Both the position numbers and the translations under genes were made by a program. Shown here piece after piece: positions 16,884 to 25,696 of a stretch of DNA of 59,426 bases. Positions within the stretch are counted from its first letter, which is position 1. Each line of letters begins with the position of its first letter. The notes below the pieces were generated by a model. It was given only the letters and a program-made list of their open reading frames with translations, made no database searches and had not been told where the DNA came from. The DNA is from JAVWMQ01 sp036637375 (GTDB taxonomy: Bacteria > Bacillota > Clostridia > Peptostreptococcales > Anaerovoracaceae), in the NCBI GenBank assembly GCA_036637375.1, contig JAVWMQ010000005.1:1-59426 (forward strand), written 5' to 3'.

Positions 16884-18121
16884 TGATCCACCTCAATTAA
16901 ATTATTCACCAAGTTCATCACTGCAAGTATAGTTCTATTTCTAATTCCTGCTCTTCCAGAGTTCCTTAGTTTTAATTCTTCACATACGATTTTATCGCCA
17001 AACTTAGCACATATATAAACTAATCCTACTGGTTTATCCTCACTGCCACCATCTGGACCTGCAATTCCTGTTGTAGAAATACAAATATCACATTTAGTTT
17101 TTTCATAAAGACCAAGAACCATTTCACGAGCAGTTTCTTCGCTAACTGCCCCAAATCTTTCTAAAGTCTTTGGAGAAACATTAAGTTCTTCTACTTTAGC
17201 TTGGTTACTATATGTAACATAACTCCTATCAAAACATTTAGATATACCTCCATGATTAATAAATTGACCAGAAAGTAATCCGCCAGTAAGTGATTCTGCA
17301 CAAGCTACAGAAATATTTCTATCAATTAGTTTTTCACAAACCACCTTATCTAAATCATCACCATTAGTGCTATAAATATGCCCCGGAATCCGCATATCTA
17401 TTTGTTTAATCATTTCATCTACTGCCTTTGATGCCTCTTCTTTAGTTTTACGCTTAGATGCTACTCTCAAGTAAGATTCACCTTCTTTTGCATAAGTTGC
17501 AATTGTTGGATCCGTTTGATTATTAATTAAATCTAATAGCTCTGTTTCTAGGCTTGATTCTCCAATTCCATAAGTCCTAATTATTTTATAAAAAATTACA
17601 GAATCAGATTTTGCCTCAAGATATGGTCTTACTTTTTTTTCAAACATATTTTTCATTTCTCTTGGCGGTCCAGGAAGACATATTGCAGTTTTCCCATGGA
17701 TTTCAAGAGCAAACCCAGGCGCTGTACCTCTGTCGTTATCAAATATTGTGGATTTTGAAGGCATATATGCTTGCTTGATATTATTTTCTGTCATCTCTTT
17801 TCCCATTCTATTAAAAGCTTCTTTGATAGATTCTAGGGAAGGTTCATGTAAAACAAGCTTATCGCCCATAACTTTTGCTATTGTCTCTTTTGTCAAATCA
17901 TCTTGAGTTGGCCCAAGCCCACCAGTTGTAATAACTAAGTCACAATCCGTAAATGCAAGTTTGATTAAATCATGAAGTCTTGACTCATTATCTCCAACCG
18001 TATAGTGATATACAACATCAATTCCCATCGCATTTAATTCCTGTGATAAAAATACAGTGTTCGTATTTGTAATTTGTCCAAATAGTATCTCTGTACCTAC
18101 ACTTAATATTGCAGTCCTCAT
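16880..18121 (-). CDS. cinA: CinA: competence/damage-inducible protein with NMN amidohydrolase domain
   Basis: The 413-residue two-domain protein has an N-terminal molybdopterin-binding-like domain (TTGGLGPTQDDLTKE near 65-80; CLPGPPREM near 150) and a C-terminal CinA domain with AESLTGGLLSGQ and TGIAGPDGG, typical of nicotinamide-nucleotide amidase. It recycles NMN in NAD metabolism and is often found near recA, as here. It lies in an operon between pgsA (36 bases away) and the LCP gene (four-base overlap). Confidence 0.94.
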   Translation of the reverse strand: MRTAILSVGTEILFGQITNTNTVFLSQELNAMGIDVVYHYTVGDNESRLHDLIKLAFTDCDLVITTGGLGPTQDDLTKETIAKVMGDKLVLHEPSLESIKEAFNRMGKEMTENNIKQAYMPSKSTIFDNDRGTAPGFALEIHGKTAICLPGPPREMKNMFEKKVRPYLEAKSDSVIFYKIIRTYGIGESSLETELLDLINNQTDPTIATYAKEGESYLRVASKRKTKEEASKAVDEMIKQIDMRIPGHIYSTNGDDLDKVVCEKLIDRNISVACAESLTGGLLSGQFINHGGISKCFDRSYVTYSNQAKVEELNVSPKTLERFGAVSEETAREMVLGLYEKTKCDICISTTGIAGPDGGSEDKPVGLVYICAKFGDKIVCEELKLRNSGRAGIRNRTILAVMNLVNNLIEVDQ

Positions 18122-18157
18122 TCATTCGCCTTTCTTGTTAACGTAATATAATTATAG

Positions 18158-18694
18158 TTAAATGCCTTTTGATAAAAATACATCTTTGTTTTTTACGATA
18201 TATTCAACACCTGAAATTATAGTCATAACTACAGATACCCATAGGAAGATCTGGTCAGCAGGTATTCCTATATATTCAAATGGCCAGTTTTCAATTAGTA
18301 ATAGTGGAACAGCAATCATTTGAGTAACTGTCTTGATTTTACCGGTCATACCTGCGGCAATAACTGTTCCATCAGCTGCCGCTACAGTTCTTAAACCAGT
18401 TATAGCAAATTCTCTTGTAAGGACAATGATTACCACAACAGCTGGAACAACACCTGTTTGAACCATACATACAAAAGCTGAGATAACTAATATTTTGTCA
18501 GCTAACGGATCCATAATTTTTCCAAAGTTTGTAACAAGTCCCCTGCTTCTAGCAATATGACCATCAAGAGCATCTGTTGCTGCTGCTAATATAAAAATCA
18601 CAGTTGCAATATAGTTATACCCTGATAGATATGCCACTATAAAAAATGGGATTGCACACATTCTTCCAGTTGTTAATTTATTAGGTAAATTCAT
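18158..18694 (-). CDS. pgsA: CDP-diacylglycerol--glycerol-3-phosphate 3-phosphatidyltransferase PgsA
   Basis: This 178-residue integral membrane enzyme makes phosphatidylglycerol phosphate. The CDP-alcohol phosphotransferase signature D-x2-DG-x2-AR-x8-G-x3-D-x3-D is complete, from DALDGHIAR to MDPLADK at about residues 41-66. Several membrane helices follow. GGAGG precedes the start and the gene follows rimO almost without a gap. Placement between rimO and cinA is usual in Firmicutes and supports the assignment over other CDP-alcohol transferases. Confidence 0.94.
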   Translation of the reverse strand: MNLPNKLTTGRMCAIPFFIVAYLSGYNYIATVIFILAAATDALDGHIARSRGLVTNFGKIMDPLADKILVISAFVCMVQTGVVPAVVVIIVLTREFAITGLRTVAAADGTVIAAGMTGKIKTVTQMIAVPLLLIENWPFEYIGIPADQIFLWVSVVMTIISGVEYIVKNKDVFLSKGI

Positions 18695-18695
18695 A

Positions 18696-20000
18696 TTAAA
18701 CCTCCACTCCTACTAAGTCATAGTCAAATGCATCAACTATCTCAACTTTAATTATGTCACCAATATAATTTTCTCTTATTGGTTTTATTATAACTGAATT
18801 ATCAATTTCAGGAGCATCGTACTGTGTTCTTCCAACGCATGTTCCATCTTCTTGAATTTCATCTATTATTACATCCAAAACTTGTCCAACCAAACTTTTG
18901 TTACCTTCAAGAGAGATATCTATTTGCCTACGCATAATTGTATCTTTTCTAGACTCTTTAATGTCATCATCAATTTGATCTTCTCGATCCCCAGCCTCTG
19001 TGCCCTCTTCTTTTGAATAAGCAAACACACCAAGTCTGTCAAATTTACTATCGCACACAAAATCATAAAGTTGATCAAAATCTTCTTCAGTTTCACCTGG
19101 AAAACCAACTATTAAAGTTGTTCTAATACGAATATCAGGCATTGCTGTTCTAAGCCTAGCTATAGTATTGTCTATGGATGATCTTGTAGATCTTCTATTC
19201 ATTTCTCTCAAAACGTTGTCACTAGCGTGTTGTATTGGAATGTCTATGTAATTACAAATTTTGTCTTCAGACGCCATTACTTCAATTAACTCATCTGTAA
19301 TTCTATCTTCATAGCAATACATTAACCTAATCCATTCAATACCATCAACCATACAAAGCTTTCTTAAAAGTTCAGGCAAAACATATCCATCATAAAGATC
19401 AATACCATAAGTAGTAACATCTTGGGCAATTAAAATTAATTCTTTAGTCCCTTTGCTTGCTAAAACTTTAGCCTCATTGATGATATTCTCCATTTTTCTT
19501 GATCTATATGGTCCTCTAATGCTAGGAATTACACAATATGCACATTTATTGTTGCAACCTTCTGAAATTTTGATTGTAGACGTATGAGATTTATCAAGTA
19601 TTTTTCTTGTTAAAGTCTCATTGTCTTTTTCATATTCACTAACATATTTATCTCGCATCCCCTTTTGGTGATTACTAATAATATCAGGTAGTTTTTCATA
19701 ATCATTAACACCAATAAATATATCAACCTCTGGCATTTCGTCATATAATTCATCAGAATATCTTTGGCTTAAACAGCCGCTTACAATTAATAATTTATCA
19801 CTAAATTCAGCCATATCAAAGATTTTTTCAATTGACTCCGTTTTTGCATCATTAATAAAACCACAAGTGTTAACCATTATCACTTGAGCATCATCAAGAT
19901 TATTTGTTATTGTAAAATTATTTTCCTCTAAAATTCCTGCCGCAATTTCAGAATCATTAAAATTCTTTGGGCAGCCAAGTGTCTCAATAAATATATTCAT
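18696..20000 (-). CDS. rimO: Ribosomal protein S12 methylthiotransferase RimO
   Basis: The 434-residue radical-SAM enzyme adds a methylthio group to an aspartate of ribosomal protein S12. The N-terminal UPF0004 domain binds one [4Fe-4S] cluster (Cys10 in LGCPKN, Cys46 in NTCGF, Cys76 in SGCLS). The radical-SAM CxxxCxxC is Cys149, 153 and 156 in CNNKCAYC. A TRAM domain closes the protein. The motif wording LGCPKN and SEGCNNKCAYCVIP separates RimO from its relative MiaB. It overlaps the ftsK stop by one base and has GGAGG upstream. Confidence 0.95.
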   Translation of the reverse strand: MNIFIETLGCPKNFNDSEIAAGILEENNFTITNNLDDAQVIMVNTCGFINDAKTESIEKIFDMAEFSDKLLIVSGCLSQRYSDELYDEMPEVDIFIGVNDYEKLPDIISNHQKGMRDKYVSEYEKDNETLTRKILDKSHTSTIKISEGCNNKCAYCVIPSIRGPYRSRKMENIINEAKVLASKGTKELILIAQDVTTYGIDLYDGYVLPELLRKLCMVDGIEWIRLMYCYEDRITDELIEVMASEDKICNYIDIPIQHASDNVLREMNRRSTRSSIDNTIARLRTAMPDIRIRTTLIVGFPGETEEDFDQLYDFVCDSKFDRLGVFAYSKEEGTEAGDREDQIDDDIKESRKDTIMRRQIDISLEGNKSLVGQVLDVIIDEIQEDGTCVGRTQYDAPEIDNSVIIKPIRENYIGDIIKVEIVDAFDYDLVGVEV

Positions 20001-22519
20001 TATTCCTCCGTTTCATTGTTCAAATCGTCTATAGATTTAAGTACTGCTCTAGCTCTAGAGCCATCTTGTGGGCCAACTATTCCTCTTGATTCCATTATAT
20101 CAACAATTCTTGCTGCCCTATTATATCCAATTCTAAACCTTCTTTGTAGCATTGATACTGATGCTTGTCCTGCTTGAACAACAAGTTCTATTGCATCATT
20201 TAAAAGTTCATCGTCATCATCTGAAGATGATACCTTTTTTTCATTTTCTATTTGATCTATTACTTCTTCGCTATAATTAACATCATCACCAGCTTGTGAT
20301 TTAACAAAATCTATAACATTATGAACTTCTGAATCCGAAATATATGGACCTTGTACCCTAAGTGGCTTGTTTAAATCTTGTGGTTTAAATAGCATGTCCC
20401 CATTACCTACAAGTTTCTCAGCTCCTGGCATATCAATTATAGTTCTTGAATCTATTTGAGATGATACCATAAATGCAATTCGTGAAGGTATATTTGCTTT
20501 AATTAATCCTGTTATTACATCAACAGATGGTCTTTGAGTAGCAACAATCAAATGCATTCCAGCAGCTCGTGCTAATTGTGCAAGTCGACAAATTGAATCC
20601 TCTACCTGATTACTTGCAACCATCATAAGATCAGCTAACTCATCAATAATAACTACAATTTTAGGTAAAACTTCGTCATCTTGCTTATTTTTAATCATTA
20701 ATTTGTTATACCCTTTTATATCTCTTACGCCTTCTTTTGCAAATTTTTTGTATCTGTTAGTCATCTCTGCAACAGCCCAGTTTAATGCGGCAGCAGCTTT
20801 TGTAGCATCTGTTACAACTGGAATTAATAAATGAGGTATTCCATTATAATTACCAAGTTCAACCATCTTAGGATCTATTAATACCATTTTAACTTCCTCT
20901 GGAGAAGCCTTATATAAAATACTAGTAATAATAGAATTAATGCACACACTTTTACCAGATCCCGTTGCTCCTGCAATTAAAAGATGTGGCATTTTACCTA
21001 AATCTGCAACAATGGCTTTACCACCAATATCTCTGCCCACAGTAAATACAAGTTTAGACTCATGAGATGTAAATTCAGGCGAATCGACAAGTTCACCAAT
21101 AGAAACCATTTCTCTATTTTCATTTTCAACTTCAATACCTACTGCAGCTTTGCCAGGTATAGGAGCTTCCATTCTAATGCTTCTAGCCCTTAAATTAAGC
21201 GCAATGTCATCAGCTAGTCTAACAATACTGCTAACCTTTACCCCTACATTCGGTTGTATTTCATATCTCGTAACCGATGATCCTTTAGTAACATTTACTA
21301 CTTTAGCACTCACATTAAAGCTCTTTAATGTTTCTTCAAGTTTCTTTGCACTTTCAATTAACTCTTCATTTGTCACACCAGTTCTTCTACTTTTCTTTGG
21401 CATCTTTAATAGACTCAAAGGTGGCATATTGTAGTTAGAATTTTGATTAATATTTTGAACTGTAATTTCTCTCTCTAACTCTTCCTTAACCTTTGCAACA
21501 TCAGCTTTCTTTACTGGCACTGGTTCATCAGATATTTTTTTGATATTTGGGACAAATGGTGGATCAATACTTGTTTCTACAACTGGAGAAACAGGTATGT
21601 CTTCAATCACATTGTTAACTTTAATTTTTTCTTCTTCAAATTTATCTTCCATAAATTTGAAATTATCCACCTTTGGAAGCCCATAGTTAGGATCTTCCTT
21701 CATTAAATTCAATATAGATTTTTGTTTTCTTTTTTTCTCAGTTGGTACAAAATTTGACGAAAAATCATTGGAGTTAATATAATTTCTATTGCTATCAAAG
21801 TCATTATCAAACATAGATTGCTGATATTCGTCATTCATAACCTTTTTAGCTTCTTCCTTTTGACTACGTCTTTCACGTCTCATTTCTTTTCTAAGTTTAG
21901 CATCATCATAAGCTTTTGAAATAGGTGTATTTATAATCAATAGCAAACTAATTATAATGATAACAGTGGAAACCAAATATAAGCCCGTTTCACCTATAAG
22001 TTTGACTACACCAAGACCTGCATACATACCAAAAACACCGCCATTATTTAGCAGCACTCCACCTCGAAAAACACTTCCAATCCCCATAATACCAAAATGC
22101 ATATCGTTTATAAACCTTCCAGCATTGATCAAGTCAATCATCAAGAATATTAATATAATCAATACAACGGTTTTAATCTTAAAAGGTCGTGATTTTTTAA
22201 AAAACATCAAAAAACTATACGTAATCAAAAAATATGGAAGCACATATCCACCAAGTCCAAACATGCCTTTTAAACCGTTGCTAATTCCTAAACCAACTGC
22301 ACCAGCTAATGTAGTATGCATGGCAATCGCAAAAAATACTCCTAGAGTTAGTAAAATAATCGCCGCAATTTCCTCTTTTAATCTAGAGTTTTCATTTTCT
22401 TTTGTATCCTTAATTTTTTTACTGCTTGCCTTTTTATTTTTATTTGAAGCTTTATTTTTTTTTGTAGTTTTATTTTTTGAACCTGGTGGTCGACCAGGTT
22501 TTTTTTGTTTACTTGCCAT
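20000..22519 (-). CDS. ftsK: DNA translocase FtsK/SpoIIIE
   Basis: The 839-residue septal DNA pump has a Lys/Pro/Gly-rich start with an AT-hook-like GRPPGSKNK, several membrane helices (about residues 50-195), a charged linker (200-360) and a RecA-like motor in the C-terminal half with Walker A GATGSGKS, the Walker B-containing VVIIDELADLMM and TQRPSVDVITG. The C-terminal winged-helix gamma domain (QRRFRIGYNRAARIVD) reads polarity sequences on DNA. It moves chromosome ends out of the closing septum. It is the first gene of its operon, with AAAGGTAGG upstream. Confidence 0.96.
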   Translation of the reverse strand: MASKQKKPGRPPGSKNKTTKKNKASNKNKKASSKKIKDTKENENSRLKEEIAAIILLTLGVFFAIAMHTTLAGAVGLGISNGLKGMFGLGGYVLPYFLITYSFLMFFKKSRPFKIKTVVLIILIFLMIDLINAGRFINDMHFGIMGIGSVFRGGVLLNNGGVFGMYAGLGVVKLIGETGLYLVSTVIIIISLLLIINTPISKAYDDAKLRKEMRRERRSQKEEAKKVMNDEYQQSMFDNDFDSNRNYINSNDFSSNFVPTEKKRKQKSILNLMKEDPNYGLPKVDNFKFMEDKFEEEKIKVNNVIEDIPVSPVVETSIDPPFVPNIKKISDEPVPVKKADVAKVKEELEREITVQNINQNSNYNMPPLSLLKMPKKSRRTGVTNEELIESAKKLEETLKSFNVSAKVVNVTKGSSVTRYEIQPNVGVKVSSIVRLADDIALNLRARSIRMEAPIPGKAAVGIEVENENREMVSIGELVDSPEFTSHESKLVFTVGRDIGGKAIVADLGKMPHLLIAGATGSGKSVCINSIITSILYKASPEEVKMVLIDPKMVELGNYNGIPHLLIPVVTDATKAAAALNWAVAEMTNRYKKFAKEGVRDIKGYNKLMIKNKQDDEVLPKIVVIIDELADLMMVASNQVEDSICRLAQLARAAGMHLIVATQRPSVDVITGLIKANIPSRIAFMVSSQIDSRTIIDMPGAEKLVGNGDMLFKPQDLNKPLRVQGPYISDSEVHNVIDFVKSQAGDDVNYSEEVIDQIENEKKVSSSDDDDELLNDAIELVVQAGQASVSMLQRRFRIGYNRAARIVDIMESRGIVGPQDGSRARAVLKSIDDLNNETEE

Positions 22520-22632
22520 AAAGCCTACCTTTCTAATTTTATAAATATTATTTTAAATATAATAAAAAGTTCTTTTTTTATTTCATAACCTTACATATTA
22601 TATCATATAAAGCCTTTGATTGCATTACTATT

Positions 22633-22666
22633 TTGACATTATTATACAATTTCCGTATTGTATAAT
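22633..22666 (+). promoter_or_regulatory. asd promoter region with a perfect inverted repeat
   Basis: A consensus TTGACA (22633-22638) is followed after 17 bases by TATTGT, and a TATAAT lies 5 bases further on. From 22641 to 22666 the DNA is a perfect inverted repeat: ATTATACAAT, six bases, ATTGTATAAT. The repeat covers the promoter, so a bound dimer could block it. No riboswitch-sized leader exists between here and the asd start. Confidence 0.55.
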
Positions 22667-22728
22667 AATGAATAAAATGTTATAATTGAGAGTAATTATA
22701 AATTACAAATCAGTAGGAGGAAATTATT

Positions 22729-23724
22729 ATGAACAAAAAACCTAACATAGCACTTGTTGGCGCAACTGGAGTTGTAGGATCAACATTTTTGAAGGTGCTT
22801 GAAGACAGAAACTTCCCGTTTGAAAACATCTACATGATGGCTTCAAAGAAATCAGCTGGGCAAACCATCACCTTCAAGGGTAAAGACTATATTATAGAAG
22901 AATTAACTGAAACGTCTTTTGATAAAGACATCGATATAGCCTTATTCTCTGCTGGTGGTAGTGTAAGTGAAAAATTTGCTCCTATCGCAGCATCTAAAGG
23001 TGTAACAGTAGTAGATAATAGTAGTCAGTGGAGAATGGATAACGAAGTACCTCTTGTTGTTCCTGAAGTAAATCCTGAAGATGTATTATGGAACCACGGA
23101 ATCATTGCAAATCCAAACTGTTCTACAATCCAAGCAATGGTAGTACTTAAACCTTTACACGACAAGTACAAAATTAAACGTGTTATTTATTCAACATATC
23201 AGGCTGTCTCAGGATCTGGTGTTAAAGGTATTGAAGATTTGAGAAATGGTATAGCAGGTAACGACACAACTAACGCATATGCTCATCCAATTGCAGGAAA
23301 CTGTATTCCTCAAATTGATGTATTCCTAGATAACGGTTACACTAAAGAAGAAATGAAAATGATAAATGAAACACACAAAATTCTTGGTGATGATACAATA
23401 AAAGTAACGGCAACAACAGTTAGAGTTCCTGTATTTGACTCACATAGTGAATCTATCAATATTGAATTTGAAAACGAATTCGATCTTGATGAACTAAAAG
23501 AATACTTAGGTAAAGCTCCTGGCATCGTAATACAAGACGATCCAGAAAACGCAGTATACCCATTAGCTAGAAGTGCTGCTGGAACAGATGACGTATATGT
23601 TGGTCGTATTCGTAGAGATTTCTCAGTAGATAACGGAATCAATTTATGGTGCGTTGCTGATAATATTAGAAAAGGCGCAGCAACAAACACAATACAAATT
23701 GCCGAAGTTTTAATTAATAAATAA
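22729..23724 (+). CDS. asd: Aspartate-semialdehyde dehydrogenase
   Basis: The 331-residue NADP-dependent enzyme reduces aspartyl phosphate to the semialdehyde that feeds lysine/diaminopimelate, threonine and methionine synthesis. It shows GATGVVGSTFL at the N-terminus, the catalytic cysteine in NPNCSTIQ (about residue 127), YQAVSGSG, the base-providing His region and the RVPVFDSHSESINIEF segment. TAGGAGG precedes the start. It is a single-gene unit with its own promoter and a strong terminator, divergent from ftsK. No aspartokinase or dapA is adjacent. Confidence 0.96.
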   Translation: MNKKPNIALVGATGVVGSTFLKVLEDRNFPFENIYMMASKKSAGQTITFKGKDYIIEELTETSFDKDIDIALFSAGGSVSEKFAPIAASKGVTVVDNSSQWRMDNEVPLVVPEVNPEDVLWNHGIIANPNCSTIQAMVVLKPLHDKYKIKRVIYSTYQAVSGSGVKGIEDLRNGIAGNDTTNAYAHPIAGNCIPQIDVFLDNGYTKEEMKMINETHKILGDDTIKVTATTVRVPVFDSHSESINIEFENEFDLDELKEYLGKAPGIVIQDDPENAVYPLARSAAGTDDVYVGRIRRDFSVDNGINLWCVADNIRKGAATNTIQIAEVLINK

Positions 23725-23729
23725 AATAC

Positions 23730-23785
23730 AAAACACCTGTAATATTGTCCAATCAGATAAGACGGAATATTACAGGTGTTTTTTT
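23730..23785 (+). terminator. Intrinsic terminator of asd
   Basis: A 17-base stem (AAAACACCTGTAATATT with a perfect mate at 23766-23782) and a 19-base loop end in a T-run, starting 6 bases after the stop codon. Confidence 0.88.
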
Positions 23786-24077
23786 ATATATAACAAACTT
23801 TAAAGTTTGGCATGCAATTGTATTTACAACGTAGAAAAAGACAACTTATGTTGTCTTTTTCTATGAGTCGTTATTTAGAGAGGTTTTCATTTATTTAGGG
23901 ATTTTGACAAATCCTGTGTTCGGAAAATGCTTTCTTTCTTGTTTCTTTTCCTAACTACAGTATTTATTATAAAACAAGGGCGTGACAGAATCGTGACTAT
24001 AATATTAACAAATAGTCACCAAATCCTATAACCTAAAACAATAGAGTCCTTGCATACATTTAATTCTACAAATAAAA
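23786..24077. other. Gene-free stretch with several dyads between asd and rpmF
   Basis: I see no credible reading frame here on either strand. It contains a 16-base perfect palindrome CAAACTTTAAAGTTTG (23794-23809), a 14-base-stem hairpin (23832-23863), and GTGACTAT/ATAGTCAC inverted repeats (23993-24019) preceded by a second CGTGAC copy. An untranslated RNA or remnant regulatory region is possible, but nothing shows transcription. Confidence 0.4.
23832..23863. terminator. Perfect hairpin, terminator-like on either strand
   Basis: TAGAAAAAGACAAC, a four-base loop TTAT, then the exact inverse. The arms contain A/T runs, so either transcript would end in a U-rich stretch. No gene ends directly at it; it may back up the asd terminator or end an unrecognised short transcript. 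Confidence 0.4.
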
Positions 24078-24101
24078 AATGCGTATCAATTGATACGCAT
24101 T
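24078..24101 (-). terminator. Intrinsic terminator of rpmF
   Basis: A perfect palindrome (AATGCGTATCAA / TTGATACGCATT) located 16 bases after the rpmF stop codon, followed on the minus strand by a T-rich tract. Confidence 0.8.
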
Positions 24102-24117
24102 AATTTTAGCTATTTTA

Positions 24118-24294
24118 CTATTCAGCCATAATGTCCTTACCATCATAGTAGTTACAGTTTGGACAAACTCTATGTGGAAGCTTAGGCTCATGACACTGAG
24201 GACAAGTTGAAAGTCCTGGTGCTGACATTTTCATGTTTGGAGCTCTTCTGCTGTCTCTTTTAGCTTTTGATGTTTTCCTCTTAGGTACTGCCAT
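24118..24294 (-). CDS. rpmF: 50S ribosomal protein L32
   Basis: The 58-residue product begins MAVPKRKTSKAKRDSRRA, the invariant L32 start, and has the zinc ribbon CPQC ... CPNC (Cys31, 34, 44, 47). A perfect AAGGAGG lies upstream. It follows ackA by about 95 bases and has its own likely promoter and terminator. In many Gram-positive bacteria a DUF177/YceD gene precedes rpmF; none is present here. The four-cysteine form indicates the zinc-dependent version. Confidence 0.97.
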   Translation of the reverse strand: MAVPKRKTSKAKRDSRRAPNMKMSAPGLSTCPQCHEPKLPHRVCPNCNYYDGKDIMAE

Positions 24295-24320
24295 TTCTAC
24301 ACCTCCTTAAAATAAATTTG

Positions 24321-24349
24321 TGTATATAAAAATTTAATTATTTTCGCAA
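24321..24349 (-). promoter_or_regulatory. Possible promoter of rpmF
   Basis: On the minus strand TTGCGA (24344-24349), a 17-base spacer and TATACA (24321-24326); each box matches four of six consensus bases. It lies between ackA and rpmF. Confidence 0.35.
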
Positions 24350-24389
24350 CTACTAGAGTATATACCAAATTACTCGTAGTTGTCAAGAA

Positions 24390-25595
24390 TTATTTTGCTG
24401 ATTTAACGATTTCTTTTGTATCTCTAGCAATCATTAATTCTTCATCTGTTGGGATAAGAATAATCTTAACTCTTGAGTCATCTCTTGAAATAATTGTTTC
24501 CTTACCTCTAGTCTTATTCTTAACTAAGTCAAGCTTAATTCCAAGGTTACCAAGATCGTTACAAATGATATCTCTCATTGCAATATCGTTTTCTCCAACT
24601 CCTGCTGTAAATACGATAGCATCAACACCATTCATTTCAGCAATATAAGCACCGATGTAGAATCTAACTTTATGTGCAAATACTTTGATTGCAAGCTGCG
24701 CTCTTGCATTACCTTCTTCAGCTGCTGCTTCAAGGTCTCTAAAGTCTGAAGAAACTCCAGAAATACCAAGAACTCCTGATTTTTTGTTTAAAATTTCATT
24801 AGCAACACCCTGTTCTAGATTTTCTTTTTGTCTAATGTAAGTAACGATCGCAGGGTCAATATCACCTGAACGAGTACCCATTACAAGTCCTTCAAGTGGA
24901 GTGAATCCCATTGAAGTATCAATACAAACACCTCTCTTAATTGCTGATACAGATGCACCATTTCCTAAGTGACAAGTAATGATTTTAAGGTCATCTAGGT
25001 TTACGTTCATAATATCTGCACATCTCTGAGCTACATATTTGTGTGAAGTTCCATGGAAACCATATCTTCTGATACCATGTTTTTCATAGTATTCATAAGG
25101 TAACGCATAGATATATGATTCAGGAGGCATAGTCTGATGAAAAGCAGTATCAAATACTCCTACCATTGGTGTATTTGGCATTAATTCCTGACAAGCAGCA
25201 ATACCAAGTAAGTTTGGTGGGTTATGTAAAGGTGCTAATTCAATACATTCTTCAAGAGCTTTTATTACATCTTCTGTAATAAGAACTGATGATGAGAATT
25301 TTTCTCCAGCATGTACAACTCTGTGACCAACAGCACTAATTTCGCTCATATCAGCTACAACACCATGTTCAGGATGTGCAACAGCTTCTAATACAAGAGC
25401 GATTGCCTCTTTATGGCTTTCCATTGGTGTTTCATTTTTAATTTTACCATCTAAACCAACTTTTTCATGAGTGATTATAGATCCTTCCATTCCAATTCTT
25501 TCAACTAGACCTTTAGCCAATAGAATTTCACCATTCATATCAAGAACCTGATATTTTAATGAAGAACTACCACAGTTAATTACTAAGATTTTCAT
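24390..25595 (-). CDS. ackA: Acetate kinase
   Basis: The 401-residue enzyme makes ATP and acetate from acetyl phosphate. Visible signatures are the start MKILVINCGSSSLKYQ, GHRVVHAGEKF, the catalytic VFDTAFHQTMP, RRYGFHGTSHKYV and CHLGNGASVSA, and the ATP-site VFTAGVGEND. Start at 25595 after GGAGGAGA; a Met at 25610 overlaps that site. Phosphotransacetylase is not adjacent. It lies after tmcAL, whose product uses acetate, and has its own predicted promoter. It supplies ATP in fermentation, in keeping with the hydrogenase operon. Confidence 0.97.
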   Translation of the reverse strand: MKILVINCGSSSLKYQVLDMNGEILLAKGLVERIGMEGSIITHEKVGLDGKIKNETPMESHKEAIALVLEAVAHPEHGVVADMSEISAVGHRVVHAGEKFSSSVLITEDVIKALEECIELAPLHNPPNLLGIAACQELMPNTPMVGVFDTAFHQTMPPESYIYALPYEYYEKHGIRRYGFHGTSHKYVAQRCADIMNVNLDDLKIITCHLGNGASVSAIKRGVCIDTSMGFTPLEGLVMGTRSGDIDPAIVTYIRQKENLEQGVANEILNKKSGVLGISGVSSDFRDLEAAAEEGNARAQLAIKVFAHKVRFYIGAYIAEMNGVDAIVFTAGVGENDIAMRDIICNDLGNLGIKLDLVKNKTRGKETIISRDDSRVKIILIPTDEELMIARDTKEIVKSAK

Positions 25596-25667
25596 TATAT
25601 TCTCCTCCATATTTTAAATTATTCTTTGTTTAACAAATATAAATATAGTGCACAAAACACCTAACAT

Positions 25668-25696
25668 ATTATACACCAAAAACACTGTAAAATCAA
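25668..25696 (-). promoter_or_regulatory. Predicted sigma-A promoter of ackA
   Basis: On the minus strand TTGATT (25691-25696), exactly 17 bases, then a perfect TATAAT (25668-25673). The -35 element overlaps the end of tmcAL, so ackA can be transcribed alone. Confidence 0.7.

Noticed and set aside
21957..22544. A 195-codon open frame on the plus strand with proline- and isoleucine-rich product
   Set aside because: It is the mirror of the ftsK membrane region; hydrophobic codons read backwards give such frames. No start signal is present.
22667..22728. Search for a lysine riboswitch or T-box before asd
   Set aside because: Only about 60 bases separate promoter and gene, without a terminator hairpin; both elements need over 150 bases.
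23337..23690. A 117-codon minus-strand frame inside asd
   Set aside because: asd is complete and recognisable over the same DNA; the antisense frame has no binding site and low-complexity content.
24347..24382. Imperfect hairpin (CAACTAC / GTAGTTG with an inner GAGTA/TACTC pair) after ackA
   Set aside because: It has a two-base bulge, no T-run after it on the minus strand, and overlaps the possible rpmF -35 element. Too weak to call a terminator.
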